A stretch of DNA of 64,000 nt from CADCVW01 sp964251385 (GCA_964251385.1 CAXUJK010000001.1:372001-436000); one strand, 5' to 3'. Shown: positions 48,284 to 61,196, counted from the first letter of the stretch. Program-made: numbers and translations. The notes: generated by a model not told the origin, from the letters alone.

Positions 48284-48831
48284 GCGCTCCCCCGCTGAGC
48301 GCTGGGCCCCAGCACGCAGAACCGCGTGACGTTGTCGGGCCGGTCCTGCATGTCGCGACGCAGGATTTCCAGCCCGTACGTCGTCGCCGCCGCCTCCGAC
48401 GCGAGGACCGCCGTCGTCGCATCGCCGCTCTCCGCCAGCGCCTTGGCGGCGATTGCCGTGTTGCTCGCCTCTTCCGTATTCACGCCGAGGCTCCGCAGCG
48501 CGTTCGCGCATTGCGCGAGCCCGACGGGGTGGCTGACGACGTGCGTCACCGACGCGATCTCCGTCCCCGGGCGCCCGAGCAAATGCATGCGCACGGGCAT
48601 GTCGTGCATCGCGGACGGCAGGCTGCACCCCAGCAGCAGGTGGGCGACGTCGTGCACCGGCCCCGCGATGCTGTTTTCGATCGGAAGCACGCCGTAGGTC
48701 GTCTCCCCGCTCGCGACGGCGGCGAGCACGGCGGCGACGCTCGGCTTGGCGACGGGGTCATGGCCGGGCACGAACATGGTGCACGCCGCATGGCCGAACG
48801 CGCCGGGAACGCCCTGATACGCGACGGTCAT
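48280..48831 (-). CDS. pheA: Prephenate dehydratase, catalytic domain only (no ACT)
   Basis: The 183-aa protein converts prephenate to phenylpyruvate. It starts MTVAYQGVPGAFGHAA and has YGVLPIENSIAGPVHD, HPVGLAQC and the catalytic NVTRF motif in RPDNVTRFCVLG, then stops eleven residues later. Usual enzymes have about 270-290 residues, with a C-terminal ACT domain for phenylalanine inhibition; this is absent. The ATG overlaps the aroA stop. Either the enzyme is unregulated or an ACT partner is coded elsewhere. Confidence 0.92.
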   Translation of the reverse strand: MTVAYQGVPGAFGHAACTMFVPGHDPVAKPSVAAVLAAVASGETTYGVLPIENSIAGPVHDVAHLLLGCSLPSAMHDMPVRMHLLGRPGTEIASVTHVVSHPVGLAQCANALRSLGVNTEEASNTAIAAKALAESGDATTAVLASEAAATTYGLEILRRDMQDRPDNVTRFCVLGPSAQRGSA

Positions 48832-50159
48832 GAGCAACTGCATCCTATCGATCGCATGAGGGGCACGAAGCCCGGAAAACTCGTTCCGATCATCGCGGCC
48901 GAATCGACCGCGACGGGCGCGCGCGTGCCCAAGCCCATGACGAAGAAGCTCATCGCGATGCGGTGGTCGTCCATGGCGCGCACCTGTCCGCCGCCAGGCG
49001 GCAAGCTGCCGCTTGTAGAACGCCCGCCGCACCCTTCGACGATCAACGCGTCGCCCTCGGCGCGGGCATCGACGCCGCACGCGACCAAGCCGGCGACGAT
49101 CGCCGCCAGCCGGTCGCTCTCCTTGACGCGCAGTTCCCCCACGCCGTGCATGACGGTGCGCCCGCTCGCGAACGCGGCGGCCACGGCGAGGATGGCGTAC
49201 TCGTCGATCATCGACGGCGCGCGGGACGCGGGCACCTCGACACCGCGCAATGGAACCGACCGCGCCGTGATGTCCGCGATCGGCTCTCCATTGACGACCC
49301 GCGCGTTTTCCAAGCGGATGTCCGCGCCCATTTCGACCAACGTGGCGAACAGCCCGGCGCGTAAGGGATTGGTCATGACGCCGCGCACGGTGACCTGGCT
49401 GCCTCCGGCGATCAGCGCGGCGACGAGCGGGAACGCGGCGGACGACGGATCGCCGGGGATCGCGATCGTCGTTCCCGTCAGCGCGCGCGGCGCGCCCAGC
49501 CGCACCGTGCCGTCCTCGACCGAAACATCGCACCCGAACGCGCGCAGCATCGTCTCGCTATGGTCGCGGCTGGGCCGGGGCTCGATCACTTCCACCATCC
49601 CATTGGTGCCGAGCCCGGCAAGAAGGATCGCCGACTTGACCTGCGCGGAAGCATGTTCGTTGACGTAGGAGATCCCGCCAACACCCCTGCTCTGCAGCGT
49701 CACGGGGAGGGTATCGCCGGATGCGCGCGCGCCCATCTCGCGCAGCGGGTCAAGTACGCGCGCCATGGGTCTAGCGCTGAGCGACGCATCGCCCACGAAC
49801 GTCGCCTCCAGTTCGAACCCCGCCGCCGCGCCCATCAGCAGCCGCGCGGCCGTGCCGCTGTTGCCGCATTCGATCGGTTCGGACGGGCTGGTCCACCGTG
49901 CGCCGCGCACGCGCCAGCGCCCGTTGGCGGCGCGGTCCACGCGCGCGCCGAACGCGCGCACCGCCGCCGCGGTGTGGAGCACGTCCTGGCCTTCGAGCAG
50001 CCCGTCGATCCACGTTTCGCCGTCCGCTATTCCGCCAAGGATGAGCGCGCGGTGCGACATCGACTTGTCACCCGGAACCGCGATGTCACCGCTGAGGCCC
50101 GGCGAGGCCGAAATGGTCAGCACGTTCCCCTCGCCGGGCGACACGTCCGCCGCGCTCAT
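48828..50159 (-). CDS. aroA: 3-phosphoshikimate 1-carboxyvinyltransferase (EPSP synthase)
   Basis: AroA joins PEP to shikimate 3-phosphate. The 443-aa product has VPGDKSMSHRALILG, ECGNSGTAARLLMG (class-typical), QVKSAILLAGL, RDHSETMLRAFG, IPGDPSSAAF and RVKESDRLAAIVAGL. The class I/class II (glyphosate response) type is not certain by eye, but the ECGNSGTAARL and RDHSETML forms fit alphaproteobacterial enzymes. It ends with the odd tail CSCS. The ATG overlaps the DAHP synthase stop. Confidence 0.95.
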   Translation of the reverse strand: MSAADVSPGEGNVLTISASPGLSGDIAVPGDKSMSHRALILGGIADGETWIDGLLEGQDVLHTAAAVRAFGARVDRAANGRWRVRGARWTSPSEPIECGNSGTAARLLMGAAAGFELEATFVGDASLSARPMARVLDPLREMGARASGDTLPVTLQSRGVGGISYVNEHASAQVKSAILLAGLGTNGMVEVIEPRPSRDHSETMLRAFGCDVSVEDGTVRLGAPRALTGTTIAIPGDPSSAAFPLVAALIAGGSQVTVRGVMTNPLRAGLFATLVEMGADIRLENARVVNGEPIADITARSVPLRGVEVPASRAPSMIDEYAILAVAAAFASGRTVMHGVGELRVKESDRLAAIVAGLVACGVDARAEGDALIVEGCGGRSTSGSLPPGGGQVRAMDDHRIAMSFFVMGLGTRAPVAVDSAAMIGTSFPGFVPLMRSIGCSCS

Positions 50160-51415
50160 GCCGCCACCGACGCATGGCCGATGTTCGCGGTCAGCGCGCT
50201 CGCGATCTCGCCCGCGACGTCGATCGCCTGCCGGGCGTTCAACCTGGGGTCGCAGTGCGTCAGATAGCGCCGCGGCAAATCCGCCTCGACCAGCGGCGCG
50301 CTGCCGCCCAGGCACTCGGTCACGTCCGCGCCCGTCATCTCCAGATGCACCCCGCCCGCATGCACGCCTTCCGCATGCGCGACCTCGAAGAACGTCTCGA
50401 TCTCGGCCACGATATCGCTCAGCATCCGCGTCTTGTGGCTTCCCGCCGTGCGCGTGTTGCCGTGCATCGGATCGATCGACCAGATCACCCGCCGCCCGGC
50501 GGCCTTGGTTGCACGCATGAGTTCCGGCAGATGCCTACCCACCTTTTCCGCGCCGAAGCGACCGATCAGCACCAACCGCCCCGGCTCGTTGCCGGTATCA
50601 AGCCGGTCGATCAGTTTCAGCAACCCGCTTTCGTCAGTCGTGGGGCCGCATTTCAGCCCGACCGGGTTCGCGACGCCGCGCGCATATTCGACATGGCTCC
50701 CGTCCAGCGCGCGGGTGCGGTCGCCGATCCAGATCATGTGGCCCGACGTCGCCCACCAGCTCTCCGTCTTCGGGTCGAACCGCGTCAGCGCCTGCTCGTA
50801 GTTGAGCAGCAGCGCCTCGTGGCTGGTGAACATGCTGACCGGCCGCACGGGGACGTCGAGCCCCAGCTCGCCGTTGATGCGCGGCAGGTCGGCATAGGAC
50901 GCGGCCGCATAGGCGTTGAGTAAGGCGATCGTGACCTGCGCCTGCCGGTGCGCGTCGAGCAGCCGGCGCGGGTCGGGCGTGCGGCTGGCCCGCGAGAACT
51001 CCGCGCCGTTGACTGCGTCGCCGCGGTAGCTCGGCAGCGTCACGCCGCCGATCGTCTCGTCCGGCGAGGACCGCGGCTTGGCGAACTGCCCCGCGATCCG
51101 CGCCAGATGAACGACTTCCCGCCCGCTCGCCGACCGCAGCATCGCGCCCATGCGGAGAAGCAGGTTGAACGTGGTGCGCACCTTGTCCGCGCCGAATTCC
51201 GCGAAACTTTCCGCGCAGTCGCCGCCCTGCAGCAGGAACGCGCGGCCGGCCGCGACCTGCGCGAGCTGCGCCTTGAGATGAAGAATATCGGCGAAGGCGG
51301 CGAGCGGCGCGGACGCAGCGAGGCGAGACTCGACGCGTGCGAGCGCATCCGCGTCCGGGTATTGCGGCATCTGCGCCCGAGCACCGCTGCGCCAACTATC
51401 GACCGTCCAGCTCAT
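50156..51415 (-). CDS. aroG: DAHP synthase class II, short form
   Basis: The 419-aa product begins SWTVDSWRSGARAQMPQYP and has LLQGGDCAESFAEF, AGQFAKPRSSPDE, LPSYRGDAVNG, FTSHEALLLNYEQ, WIGDRTRALDGSHVEY, GLKCGPTTDE and WSIDPMHGNT with metal and PEP sites. Full-length forms have about 455 residues. The difference lies between YADLPRING and FTSHEALLL, where about 34 residues forming the two regulatory helices in the Mycobacterium tuberculosis enzyme are absent. Short class II enzymes such as PhzC lack these helices and, from memory, are not inhibited by aromatic amino acids. A second DAHP synthase (aroF) is in the same operon. Confidence 0.93.
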   Translation of the reverse strand: MSWTVDSWRSGARAQMPQYPDADALARVESRLAASAPLAAFADILHLKAQLAQVAAGRAFLLQGGDCAESFAEFGADKVRTTFNLLLRMGAMLRSASGREVVHLARIAGQFAKPRSSPDETIGGVTLPSYRGDAVNGAEFSRASRTPDPRRLLDAHRQAQVTIALLNAYAAASYADLPRINGELGLDVPVRPVSMFTSHEALLLNYEQALTRFDPKTESWWATSGHMIWIGDRTRALDGSHVEYARGVANPVGLKCGPTTDESGLLKLIDRLDTGNEPGRLVLIGRFGAEKVGRHLPELMRATKAAGRRVIWSIDPMHGNTRTAGSHKTRMLSDIVAEIETFFEVAHAEGVHAGGVHLEMTGADVTECLGGSAPLVEADLPRRYLTHCDPRLNARQAIDVAGEIASALTANIGHASVAA

Positions 51416-51972
51416 CGGCCGATTTCCGCCGACACGACATCGTCGGGCGCGATGCGGCCGATCGCGTAGGCGGTGGTGTCGCCGACGAGGATCGCATCGA
51501 ACAGCACGAGATCGCGAAGCAAAACCGCTGGCACCGGCCCGGCGATCACCGCCACCACCTCGCCGGACGCAGCGGCTTCGATCGCCTCCGAAGCGTTCCC
51601 GACCCAGCGCAGGTCGGCCGCAAGCCCGAACCGGGCACGCACCGCGTCCTGCAGCGCGAGCCGGTCCCGGTCGCCGCACAGCACCAGCTCCATCGGCTCC
51701 TGCCCGTGAACGCCGTACGCCATCAGCGCACCCCAGATCTGCCGGAGGAGCGCAACCCCGACGCCCGGCGCGCGCGCGGAGAGCCGGGCGACAAGTTCCG
51801 CCTGCCGCGCCGGCCGGAGCTTGAGGTGGTTGTCCGACCCTTTGGCATCCGCGATCGCACGCGACGCGCGCAGGCGTTCATCGACGAGGTCCATCAGCGC
51901 GTCGTCGATGCGATCGATCTCGGCTCGAATTTCGGACAAGCTTTGCGGACGTGCCCGCATCTGGTTCTGCAT
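51412..51972 (-). CDS. Chorismate mutase (AroQ fold) with an extra C-terminal domain
   Basis: Residues about 12-95 form the AroQ helix bundle: LSEIRAEIDRIDDALMDLVDERLRASRAIA region, then KLRPARQAELVARL. It converts chorismate to prephenate. A second part (about 100-186; MELVLCGDRDRLALQDAV, ASGEVVAVIAGPVP, ILVGDTTAYAIGRIAP) does not look like a prephenate dehydratase or ACT domain and I cannot name it. First enzyme gene of the aromatic operon; the ATG overlap with aroG follows. Confidence 0.85.
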   Translation of the reverse strand: MQNQMRARPQSLSEIRAEIDRIDDALMDLVDERLRASRAIADAKGSDNHLKLRPARQAELVARLSARAPGVGVALLRQIWGALMAYGVHGQEPMELVLCGDRDRLALQDAVRARFGLAADLRWVGNASEAIEAAASGEVVAVIAGPVPAVLLRDLVLFDAILVGDTTAYAIGRIAPDDVVSAEIGR

Positions 51973-52077
51973 GATCTGCGTCTCGCATCGTGCGAGGGTT
52001 CCGCCGTGGGGCGGGTCTGTCCGGAATCGGCGCGGCAACCGCGCATCCGAACGACGGAAATCCGATCCGATACGCCC

Positions 52078-52155
52078 TCAGGCGTACCGGCCGCTAAAGC
52101 ATGCGTAATAGCAACGACCAGCCGTGGAGGAGATGCGGTCCTGTCCTTGGCTCAT
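52078..52155 (-). CDS. Aromatic leader peptide with Tyr and Phe codons (25 aa)
   Basis: The frame starts MSQGQDRISSTAG and ends RCYYACFSGRYA: three Tyr and one Phe in the last ten residues. An ACGGAG lies about nine bases before ATG. It stands 105 bases upstream of the chorismate mutase start. Downstream is a strong hairpin (GCGCGG-TTG-CCGCGC) but without a T-run, so if it is an attenuator, it may be Rho- or translation-based. Confidence 0.6.
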   Translation of the reverse strand: MSQGQDRISSTAGRCYYACFSGRYA

Positions 52156-52203
52156 GATGGTCGCTCCGTCGCTTGAGGACCGCATGGTCAGGGCGGGGCA
52201 GCG

Positions 52204-52226
52204 TGTCAAGCGTAGCGCCCTGTCAA
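52204..52226 (-). promoter_or_regulatory. Two consensus -35 hexamers before the aromatic leader
   Basis: On the minus strand TTGACA occurs twice, 17 bases apart (at 52226-52221 and 52209-52204), with a TTGACC 15 bases further up. One of these is likely the -35 of the aromatic operon promoter. I see no convincing -10 in the expected place, so the exact start is open. Confidence 0.35.
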
Positions 52227-52288
52227 ACTCTTCATGGTCAAAATCTTCGACACATGCGGGCCACCGGAACTCCATCGTCCGGAGCTGT

Positions 52289-52546
52289 TCACCCCCGCGC
52301 TTCGTGCCTCCGATCCGCGGCGCGCCGGCGCTCGCCGGTGTGCGGCCGGGTCACTTCCATGAGCTTGGCTCCCGCCATGACCACCGCCCCCAGGCAGGCG
52401 GCGAACAGCAGCGCGCCGCCAACTCCCGGGTACGTGTCGAGGTACACAGACCCGCGCATGATCGCGCCCAGCGCCAGTGCGTAGATGATCGCGCACGCCT
52501 CGAACCGGGTCTTGATCAGGAACAGACGGGAAACGCGCCTCAGCAT
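52289..52546 (-). CDS. Small membrane protein (85 aa)
   Basis: The product starts MLRRVSRLFLIKTRFEACAI and has two hydrophobic helices (about residues 16-33 and 46-66), then a basic tail with RPHTGERRRAADRR. I think it is a conserved inner-membrane protein of sphingomonads but cannot give a function. It lies between amtB and the aromatic operon promoter, 97 bases downstream of amtB. Confidence 0.6.
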   Translation of the reverse strand: MLRRVSRLFLIKTRFEACAIIYALALGAIMRGSVYLDTYPGVGGALLFAACLGAVVMAGAKLMEVTRPHTGERRRAADRRHEARG

Positions 52547-52643
52547 CCGAGAGTGAAGCCACGCCGCGCGCCCGCTTGCCAGCGTTATGGCAAGACTGAT
52601 CGAAACTGGAACAGAACGACGGGTGAGGCGGTGCCGTCCCCGC

Positions 52644-53963
52644 TCAATAATTATACGCGCGCTCGCCGTGGTCGGTGATGTCCAGCCCTTCGCGCTCGGC
52701 ATCGGTTTCGACGCGCAGGCCGAGCACCGCCTTGACTAGTCCGAACACGATCGCCGACCCCACCGCCGACCACAGGATGGCGATGGCGACCGCCTGCACC
52801 TGGATCCACGTCTGCGCCGCGATCGAGAAATCGGCCGCGCCGAACCCGCCGAGCGAGGGTGCGGTGACGATGCCCGTGCCGATCGACCCGATGATCCCGC
52901 CAATTCCGTGGATCCCGAACACGTCCAGTGTGTCGTCGAGCTTCATGCGGTGCTTGACCGCGGTCACGAACCAATAGCACGCGATCGCCGCGATCGCGCC
53001 CAGCGCCATCGACCCGCCGACACCCGACGTTCCCGCCGCCGGCGTGACCGCGACCAGCCCCGCGATCGCACCCGACGCCCCGCCCAGCAGCGACGCCTTG
53101 CCCGACACGATCCGCTCCGCCGCCATCCAGGCGAGGACGCCCGCCGCCGGCGCGACGAAGGTGTTGATCATCGCGATCGCCGCGCCACCCGTCGCCTCCA
53201 GATTGGATCCGGCGTTGAACCCGAACCAGCCGACCCACAACAGCCCCGCGCCGACGAGCGTCAGGCTTAGCGAGTGCGGCGGCGTCGCGTCGCGCAGGAA
53301 GCCCACGCGCTTGCCTGCGAAGAACACGCCGACCAGCCCCGCAACGCCTGCGTTGATATGCACCACCGTTCCGCCCGCGAAGTCGAGCGCGCCCATGCCG
53401 AAGATTAGGCCGTCGCCCGCCCAAACCATGTGCGCGATCGGCGCGTAGACGAGCGTCAGCCAGATCGGCGTGAACAGCATGACGGCGGAGAATTTGACGC
53501 GTTCGGCGATGGCACCGACGACCAGCGCGGCCGTGATCGCCGCGAACGTCATCTGGAACGCGACGAACACGAGTTCGGGAATGCCGACGCCGTCGGAGAA
53601 CGTGGCGGATGCGGTGTCGCCCGTGATGCCGCTGAGCATCAACTTGCCCGTTCCGCCAAGGTACGGCGAGCCCGCGTCGAACGCGAGCGAGTAGCCCCAC
53701 GCGACCCAGACGAGGATCGAGATCGCGGTGATCCCGAGCACCTGGCTCAGGATCGACAGCATGTTCTTGGATCGGACGAGTCCGCCGTAGAACAAGGCGA
53801 GACCCGGCAGGATCATGAGCAGGACGAGGATGGTGGAGGTCAGCATCCACGCCGTGTCCGCCTTGTCGACGACCAGAGCGGGCGTGGCGGCCGCTGCCGC
53901 CGCCACCCCGGACATCTCGGGCGCGACCGCCGCGGCGGCATTCAATATCGTCGCCACGATCAT
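52644..53963 (-). CDS. amtB: Ammonium transporter
   Basis: The 439-aa product is a membrane channel for ammonium with about 11 helices. It has an Ala-rich N-terminal signal-like segment, the phrases LALFYGGLVRSKN, GAIAERVKFS, the twin-His pore residues in GTVVHINAGVAGL and DVFGIHGIGGIIG, and NTFVAPAAGVLAW. The ATG overlaps the glnK stop, the usual glnK-amtB arrangement where GlnK plugs AmtB when nitrogen is plentiful. Confidence 0.95.
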   Translation of the reverse strand: MIVATILNAAAAVAPEMSGVAAAAAATPALVVDKADTAWMLTSTILVLLMILPGLALFYGGLVRSKNMLSILSQVLGITAISILVWVAWGYSLAFDAGSPYLGGTGKLMLSGITGDTASATFSDGVGIPELVFVAFQMTFAAITAALVVGAIAERVKFSAVMLFTPIWLTLVYAPIAHMVWAGDGLIFGMGALDFAGGTVVHINAGVAGLVGVFFAGKRVGFLRDATPPHSLSLTLVGAGLLWVGWFGFNAGSNLEATGGAAIAMINTFVAPAAGVLAWMAAERIVSGKASLLGGASGAIAGLVAVTPAAGTSGVGGSMALGAIAAIACYWFVTAVKHRMKLDDTLDVFGIHGIGGIIGSIGTGIVTAPSLGGFGAADFSIAAQTWIQVQAVAIAILWSAVGSAIVFGLVKAVLGLRVETDAEREGLDITDHGERAYNY

Positions 53964-54298
53964 ATCGCGTCCTCTCCCGTCTCGCCCGTTCGGATGCGCA
54001 CCGCCTGCGCGACATCCAGCACGAACAATTTGCCGTCCCCGATCTTGCCCGTGTTCGCGACCCGCACGATCGTATCGACGACACCCGGCGCGGCGGCATC
54101 GCTGACCACCAGCTCGATCCGCGTCTTGGGAACCAGGCTCGTCGCGTATTCGGCGCCGCGATAGAACTCGGTGTGGCCCTTCTGCCGACCGAAGCCGCTG
54201 ACGTCGGACACGGTCATGCCCTCGACCCCTAAGTCGGTCAGCGCGGCCTGCACCTCCTCCAGCTTGAACGGCTTGATGATGGCTAGGATCATCTTCAT
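53960..54298 (-). CDS. glnK: Nitrogen regulatory protein P-II
   Basis: The 112-aa product (MKMILAIIKPFKLEEVQAAL) has the T-loop GFGRQKGHTEFYRGAEYATS with the Tyr modified by GlnD, the B-loop TGKIGDGKLFV, and the final RTGETGEDAI. It senses 2-oxoglutarate and ATP/ADP and binds AmtB, encoded next to it. Its ATG begins just after the torF stop. Confidence 0.96.
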   Translation of the reverse strand: MKMILAIIKPFKLEEVQAALTDLGVEGMTVSDVSGFGRQKGHTEFYRGAEYATSLVPKTRIELVVSDAAAPGVVDTIVRVANTGKIGDGKLFVLDVAQAVRIRTGETGEDAI

Positions 54299-55038
54299 CA
54301 GAACGACACCCCGACGGACCCGACGATCCCCGCCTTGGCCGCGTTGCGCCCGCTCGGCGTGATGAAGTCGTCGTCCGTGTCTACGTAAGCCACGCCGAAT
54401 GTCAGCCCGCTTGTCGCGTAGGTCGCGCCCAGCCCCCAGTCGGTGTAGGCGCGGCCGATCGACAGATAGCTCGGGCCGAACGTGCGGCCCAGATGCGCGG
54501 TGATGCTGATCGGCGTTCCCGGAACACCCGCCGACAGATCGCCCGCGAGGTACAGATTGTCTTGCCTGCCGTTGCCGATCGACAAGGCCGACTGCTTGGG
54601 TGCGTACGCCGCGCTCGCCTTGCCGGTCACCGGCCCCAGCGTGTGCGACACGGACGCGTAGGGTTCGAAAAAGTCGGAATCGATGCCGCCCGATCCAGGG
54701 TAGGAATAGTACAGCACGCCGACATCGAACGTCGTCCCGTTCGTCGTTCCGCGATACCCCGCCGACAGATCGATCTCCGCGTCGGCGCCGTTGTAGACAT
54801 AGTCGTCGATCGACGAGCCCCACACGGTGCCGTAGAAGCCGGAACTGTGCTGCGCGGTGACCGTGCCCTGGATCGCGAAGCGCTTGTCGGTCTGCGAGAT
54901 GCCGCGGAAACGATAGTCGGACACCAGGGTCGCGCCGCCCGTGACGGTGACCGCCTTGGGTGGATCGGTCGGACCTTGCGCCTGCGCCGCTCCGGCCATG
55001 AACGTTGCCAATAATCCGATTACGAGCCGTGTCCGCAT
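54298..55038 (-). CDS. TorF-family putative porin
   Basis: The 246-aa product has a signal peptide (MRTRLVIGLLATFMAGAAQA) and a barrel-like series of short amphipathic strands with the start LVSDYRFRGISQTDKRFAIQG and a final aromatic residue (GVSF), all signs of an outer-membrane barrel. Members often precede glnK-amtB in this group and may help take up ammonium or other nitrogen compounds. GGGGG lies six bases before ATG. Confidence 0.85.
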   Translation of the reverse strand: MRTRLVIGLLATFMAGAAQAQGPTDPPKAVTVTGGATLVSDYRFRGISQTDKRFAIQGTVTAQHSSGFYGTVWGSSIDDYVYNGADAEIDLSAGYRGTTNGTTFDVGVLYYSYPGSGGIDSDFFEPYASVSHTLGPVTGKASAAYAPKQSALSIGNGRQDNLYLAGDLSAGVPGTPISITAHLGRTFGPSYLSIGRAYTDWGLGATYATSGLTFGVAYVDTDDDFITPSGRNAAKAGIVGSVGVSF

Positions 55039-55124
55039 CGAAGCCCCCTGCCGATGGTTCGTCACACTCCTCCCGCATGGGATCCCGCATCGATTCGCCA
55101 TGCGGTTGTCACGCGTTCGCCTTG

Positions 55125-55152
55125 TTGTGCACAAGTCTGCTGCACTGCACAA
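55125..55152 (-). promoter_or_regulatory. Candidate NtrC-type operator before torF-glnK-amtB
   Basis: TTGTGCACAA (55125-55134) is a perfect palindrome and is followed at 55141-55152 by TGCACTGCACAA, so four GTGCA/TGCAC half-sites cluster about 90-115 bases upstream of torF. This is the sort of sequence bound by NtrC at nitrogen-controlled promoters. I find no sigma-54 promoter with correct spacing, so the call is tentative. Confidence 0.35.
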
Positions 55153-55195
55153 TAACTAAATGTCGCAGGATCCCGTAAACGTATGCACGGTGAGA

Positions 55196-56599
55196 TCAGG
55201 CGGTTCGTGGCGTTGGCCCGGCCAAGGCCTTGTCGACCGATGCGGCGCAGTCCCGCCCTTCGCGGATCGCCCACACCACGAGCGATTGCCCGCGCCTCAT
55301 GTCTCCGCACGCATAGATGCGCTGGCTGCTTGTCAGGTAAAGCTCCATGTCCGCGTCCACGTTGCCCCGCGGCGTCAACGCGACCCCGCATTGTGCGATA
55401 AGATCGTGATTTTGCGGACCCACGAACCCCATAGCCAAGAGCACGAGGTCGGCGCGCAGAGCGATCGTCTCGCCGGCGCGGTCGGCTTGCAACGCGCGCA
55501 CGCGGCCGTTCTCCCCGATCAGTCGCGTGGTCACGACGGAGAAAGCTCTGTCCGCGCCTTCTTCCTGCGACGAGGACGTGCGCAGTTTCATCGGCCAGTG
55601 CGGCCAGGTCAACGCTTTGTCTTCACGGAGAGGTGGTTCGGGCATGATCTCCAGCTGCGTGACCGACAGTGCACCCTGCCGGTTCGACGTGCCGATGCAG
55701 TCCGACCCGGTATCGCCGCCGCCGATGACCAGCACGTGCTTGCCCGCCGCCGAGATCGTGCCCGCGGGTGCCGCCCTGCCCTCCGCGTCGCCCGCGACCC
55801 TGCGGTTCTGCTGACTTAGAAAGTCCATCGCAAAATGCACGCCGTCCAGATCGCGTCCCGGCACCGCGAGATCGCGCGGCGACTCCGCGCCGCCCGCCAT
55901 GACCAGGATGTCGTAGTCGTCGAGCAGCCGTTCGACCGTCACATCCACGCCGACGTTCATGCCTGTGCGGAAGATCACCCCCTCCGCTTCCATCTGCACG
56001 ACGCGGCGGTCGATCAGCGCCTTGGCGAGCTTGAAGTCGGGGATGCCGTAGCGGAGCAGACCGCCGATGCGGTCGCTCTTTTCGAACACGGTCGGCGCAT
56101 GACCGCTCCGCGCCAGCTGCTGCGCGCACGCCAGCCCGGCAGGTCCGGACCCGATCACCGCTATCCGCTTGCCCGTGCCGCGCGGCGCGCACACCGGGTC
56201 GATCCACCCCTCGCGCCATCCACGGTCAACGATCTCGCACTCGATCGACTTGATCGTGACGGGCGCGTCGAGCAGGTTCAACGTGCACGCCGCCTCACAA
56301 GGCGCGGGACAGATGCGGCCGGTGAACTCGGGAAAATTGTTGGTCGCGTGCAACCGGGCGAGAGCGGTCCGCCAGTCGTCGGACGTGACGAGGTCGTTCC
56401 AGTCGGGGATCAGGTTGTTGACAGGGCAGGCGGTGTGACAGAACGGGATGCCGCAATCCATGCAGCGCGACGCCTGTCGTGAGACCTCACGAGGCGCCGG
56501 CGCATGCACGAACTCCGTCCAGTTGCGGACACGCGCCTCGGGAGGCTCCAGGTCGCGATCGACGCGGTCGATCTCCAGAAATGCTGTGGAACGGTCCAT
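55196..56599 (-). CDS. gltD: Glutamate synthase small subunit
   Basis: The 467-aa subunit passes electrons from NADPH to GltB. It has the Cys clusters CMDCGIPFCHTACPVNN and CPAPCEAAC, the FAD site GSGPAGLACAQQLARSG, the dinucleotide site GGGDTGSDCIG and the C-terminal YACGDMRRGQSLVVWAIREGR. It starts four bases after gltB. I chose MDRSTAFLEIDR at 56599; the longer frame lies inside gltB. Confidence 0.95.
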   Translation of the reverse strand: MDRSTAFLEIDRVDRDLEPPEARVRNWTEFVHAPAPREVSRQASRCMDCGIPFCHTACPVNNLIPDWNDLVTSDDWRTALARLHATNNFPEFTGRICPAPCEAACTLNLLDAPVTIKSIECEIVDRGWREGWIDPVCAPRGTGKRIAVIGSGPAGLACAQQLARSGHAPTVFEKSDRIGGLLRYGIPDFKLAKALIDRRVVQMEAEGVIFRTGMNVGVDVTVERLLDDYDILVMAGGAESPRDLAVPGRDLDGVHFAMDFLSQQNRRVAGDAEGRAAPAGTISAAGKHVLVIGGGDTGSDCIGTSNRQGALSVTQLEIMPEPPLREDKALTWPHWPMKLRTSSSQEEGADRAFSVVTTRLIGENGRVRALQADRAGETIALRADLVLLAMGFVGPQNHDLIAQCGVALTPRGNVDADMELYLTSSQRIYACGDMRRGQSLVVWAIREGRDCAASVDKALAGPTPRTA

Positions 56600-56603
56600 G
56601 TCG

Positions 56604-61192
<4,589 letters not shown>

Positions 61193-61196
<4 letters not shown>

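Noticed and set aside
51973..52077. Intrinsic terminator after the Tyr/Phe leader
   Set aside because: A GCGCGG-CCGCGC hairpin exists but is followed by CGATTCC and not by a T-run.
55039..55195. Sigma-54 promoter before torF-glnK-amtB
   Set aside because: TGGCGAATCGATGC looks similar, but the GG-GC spacing is nine and not ten bases.
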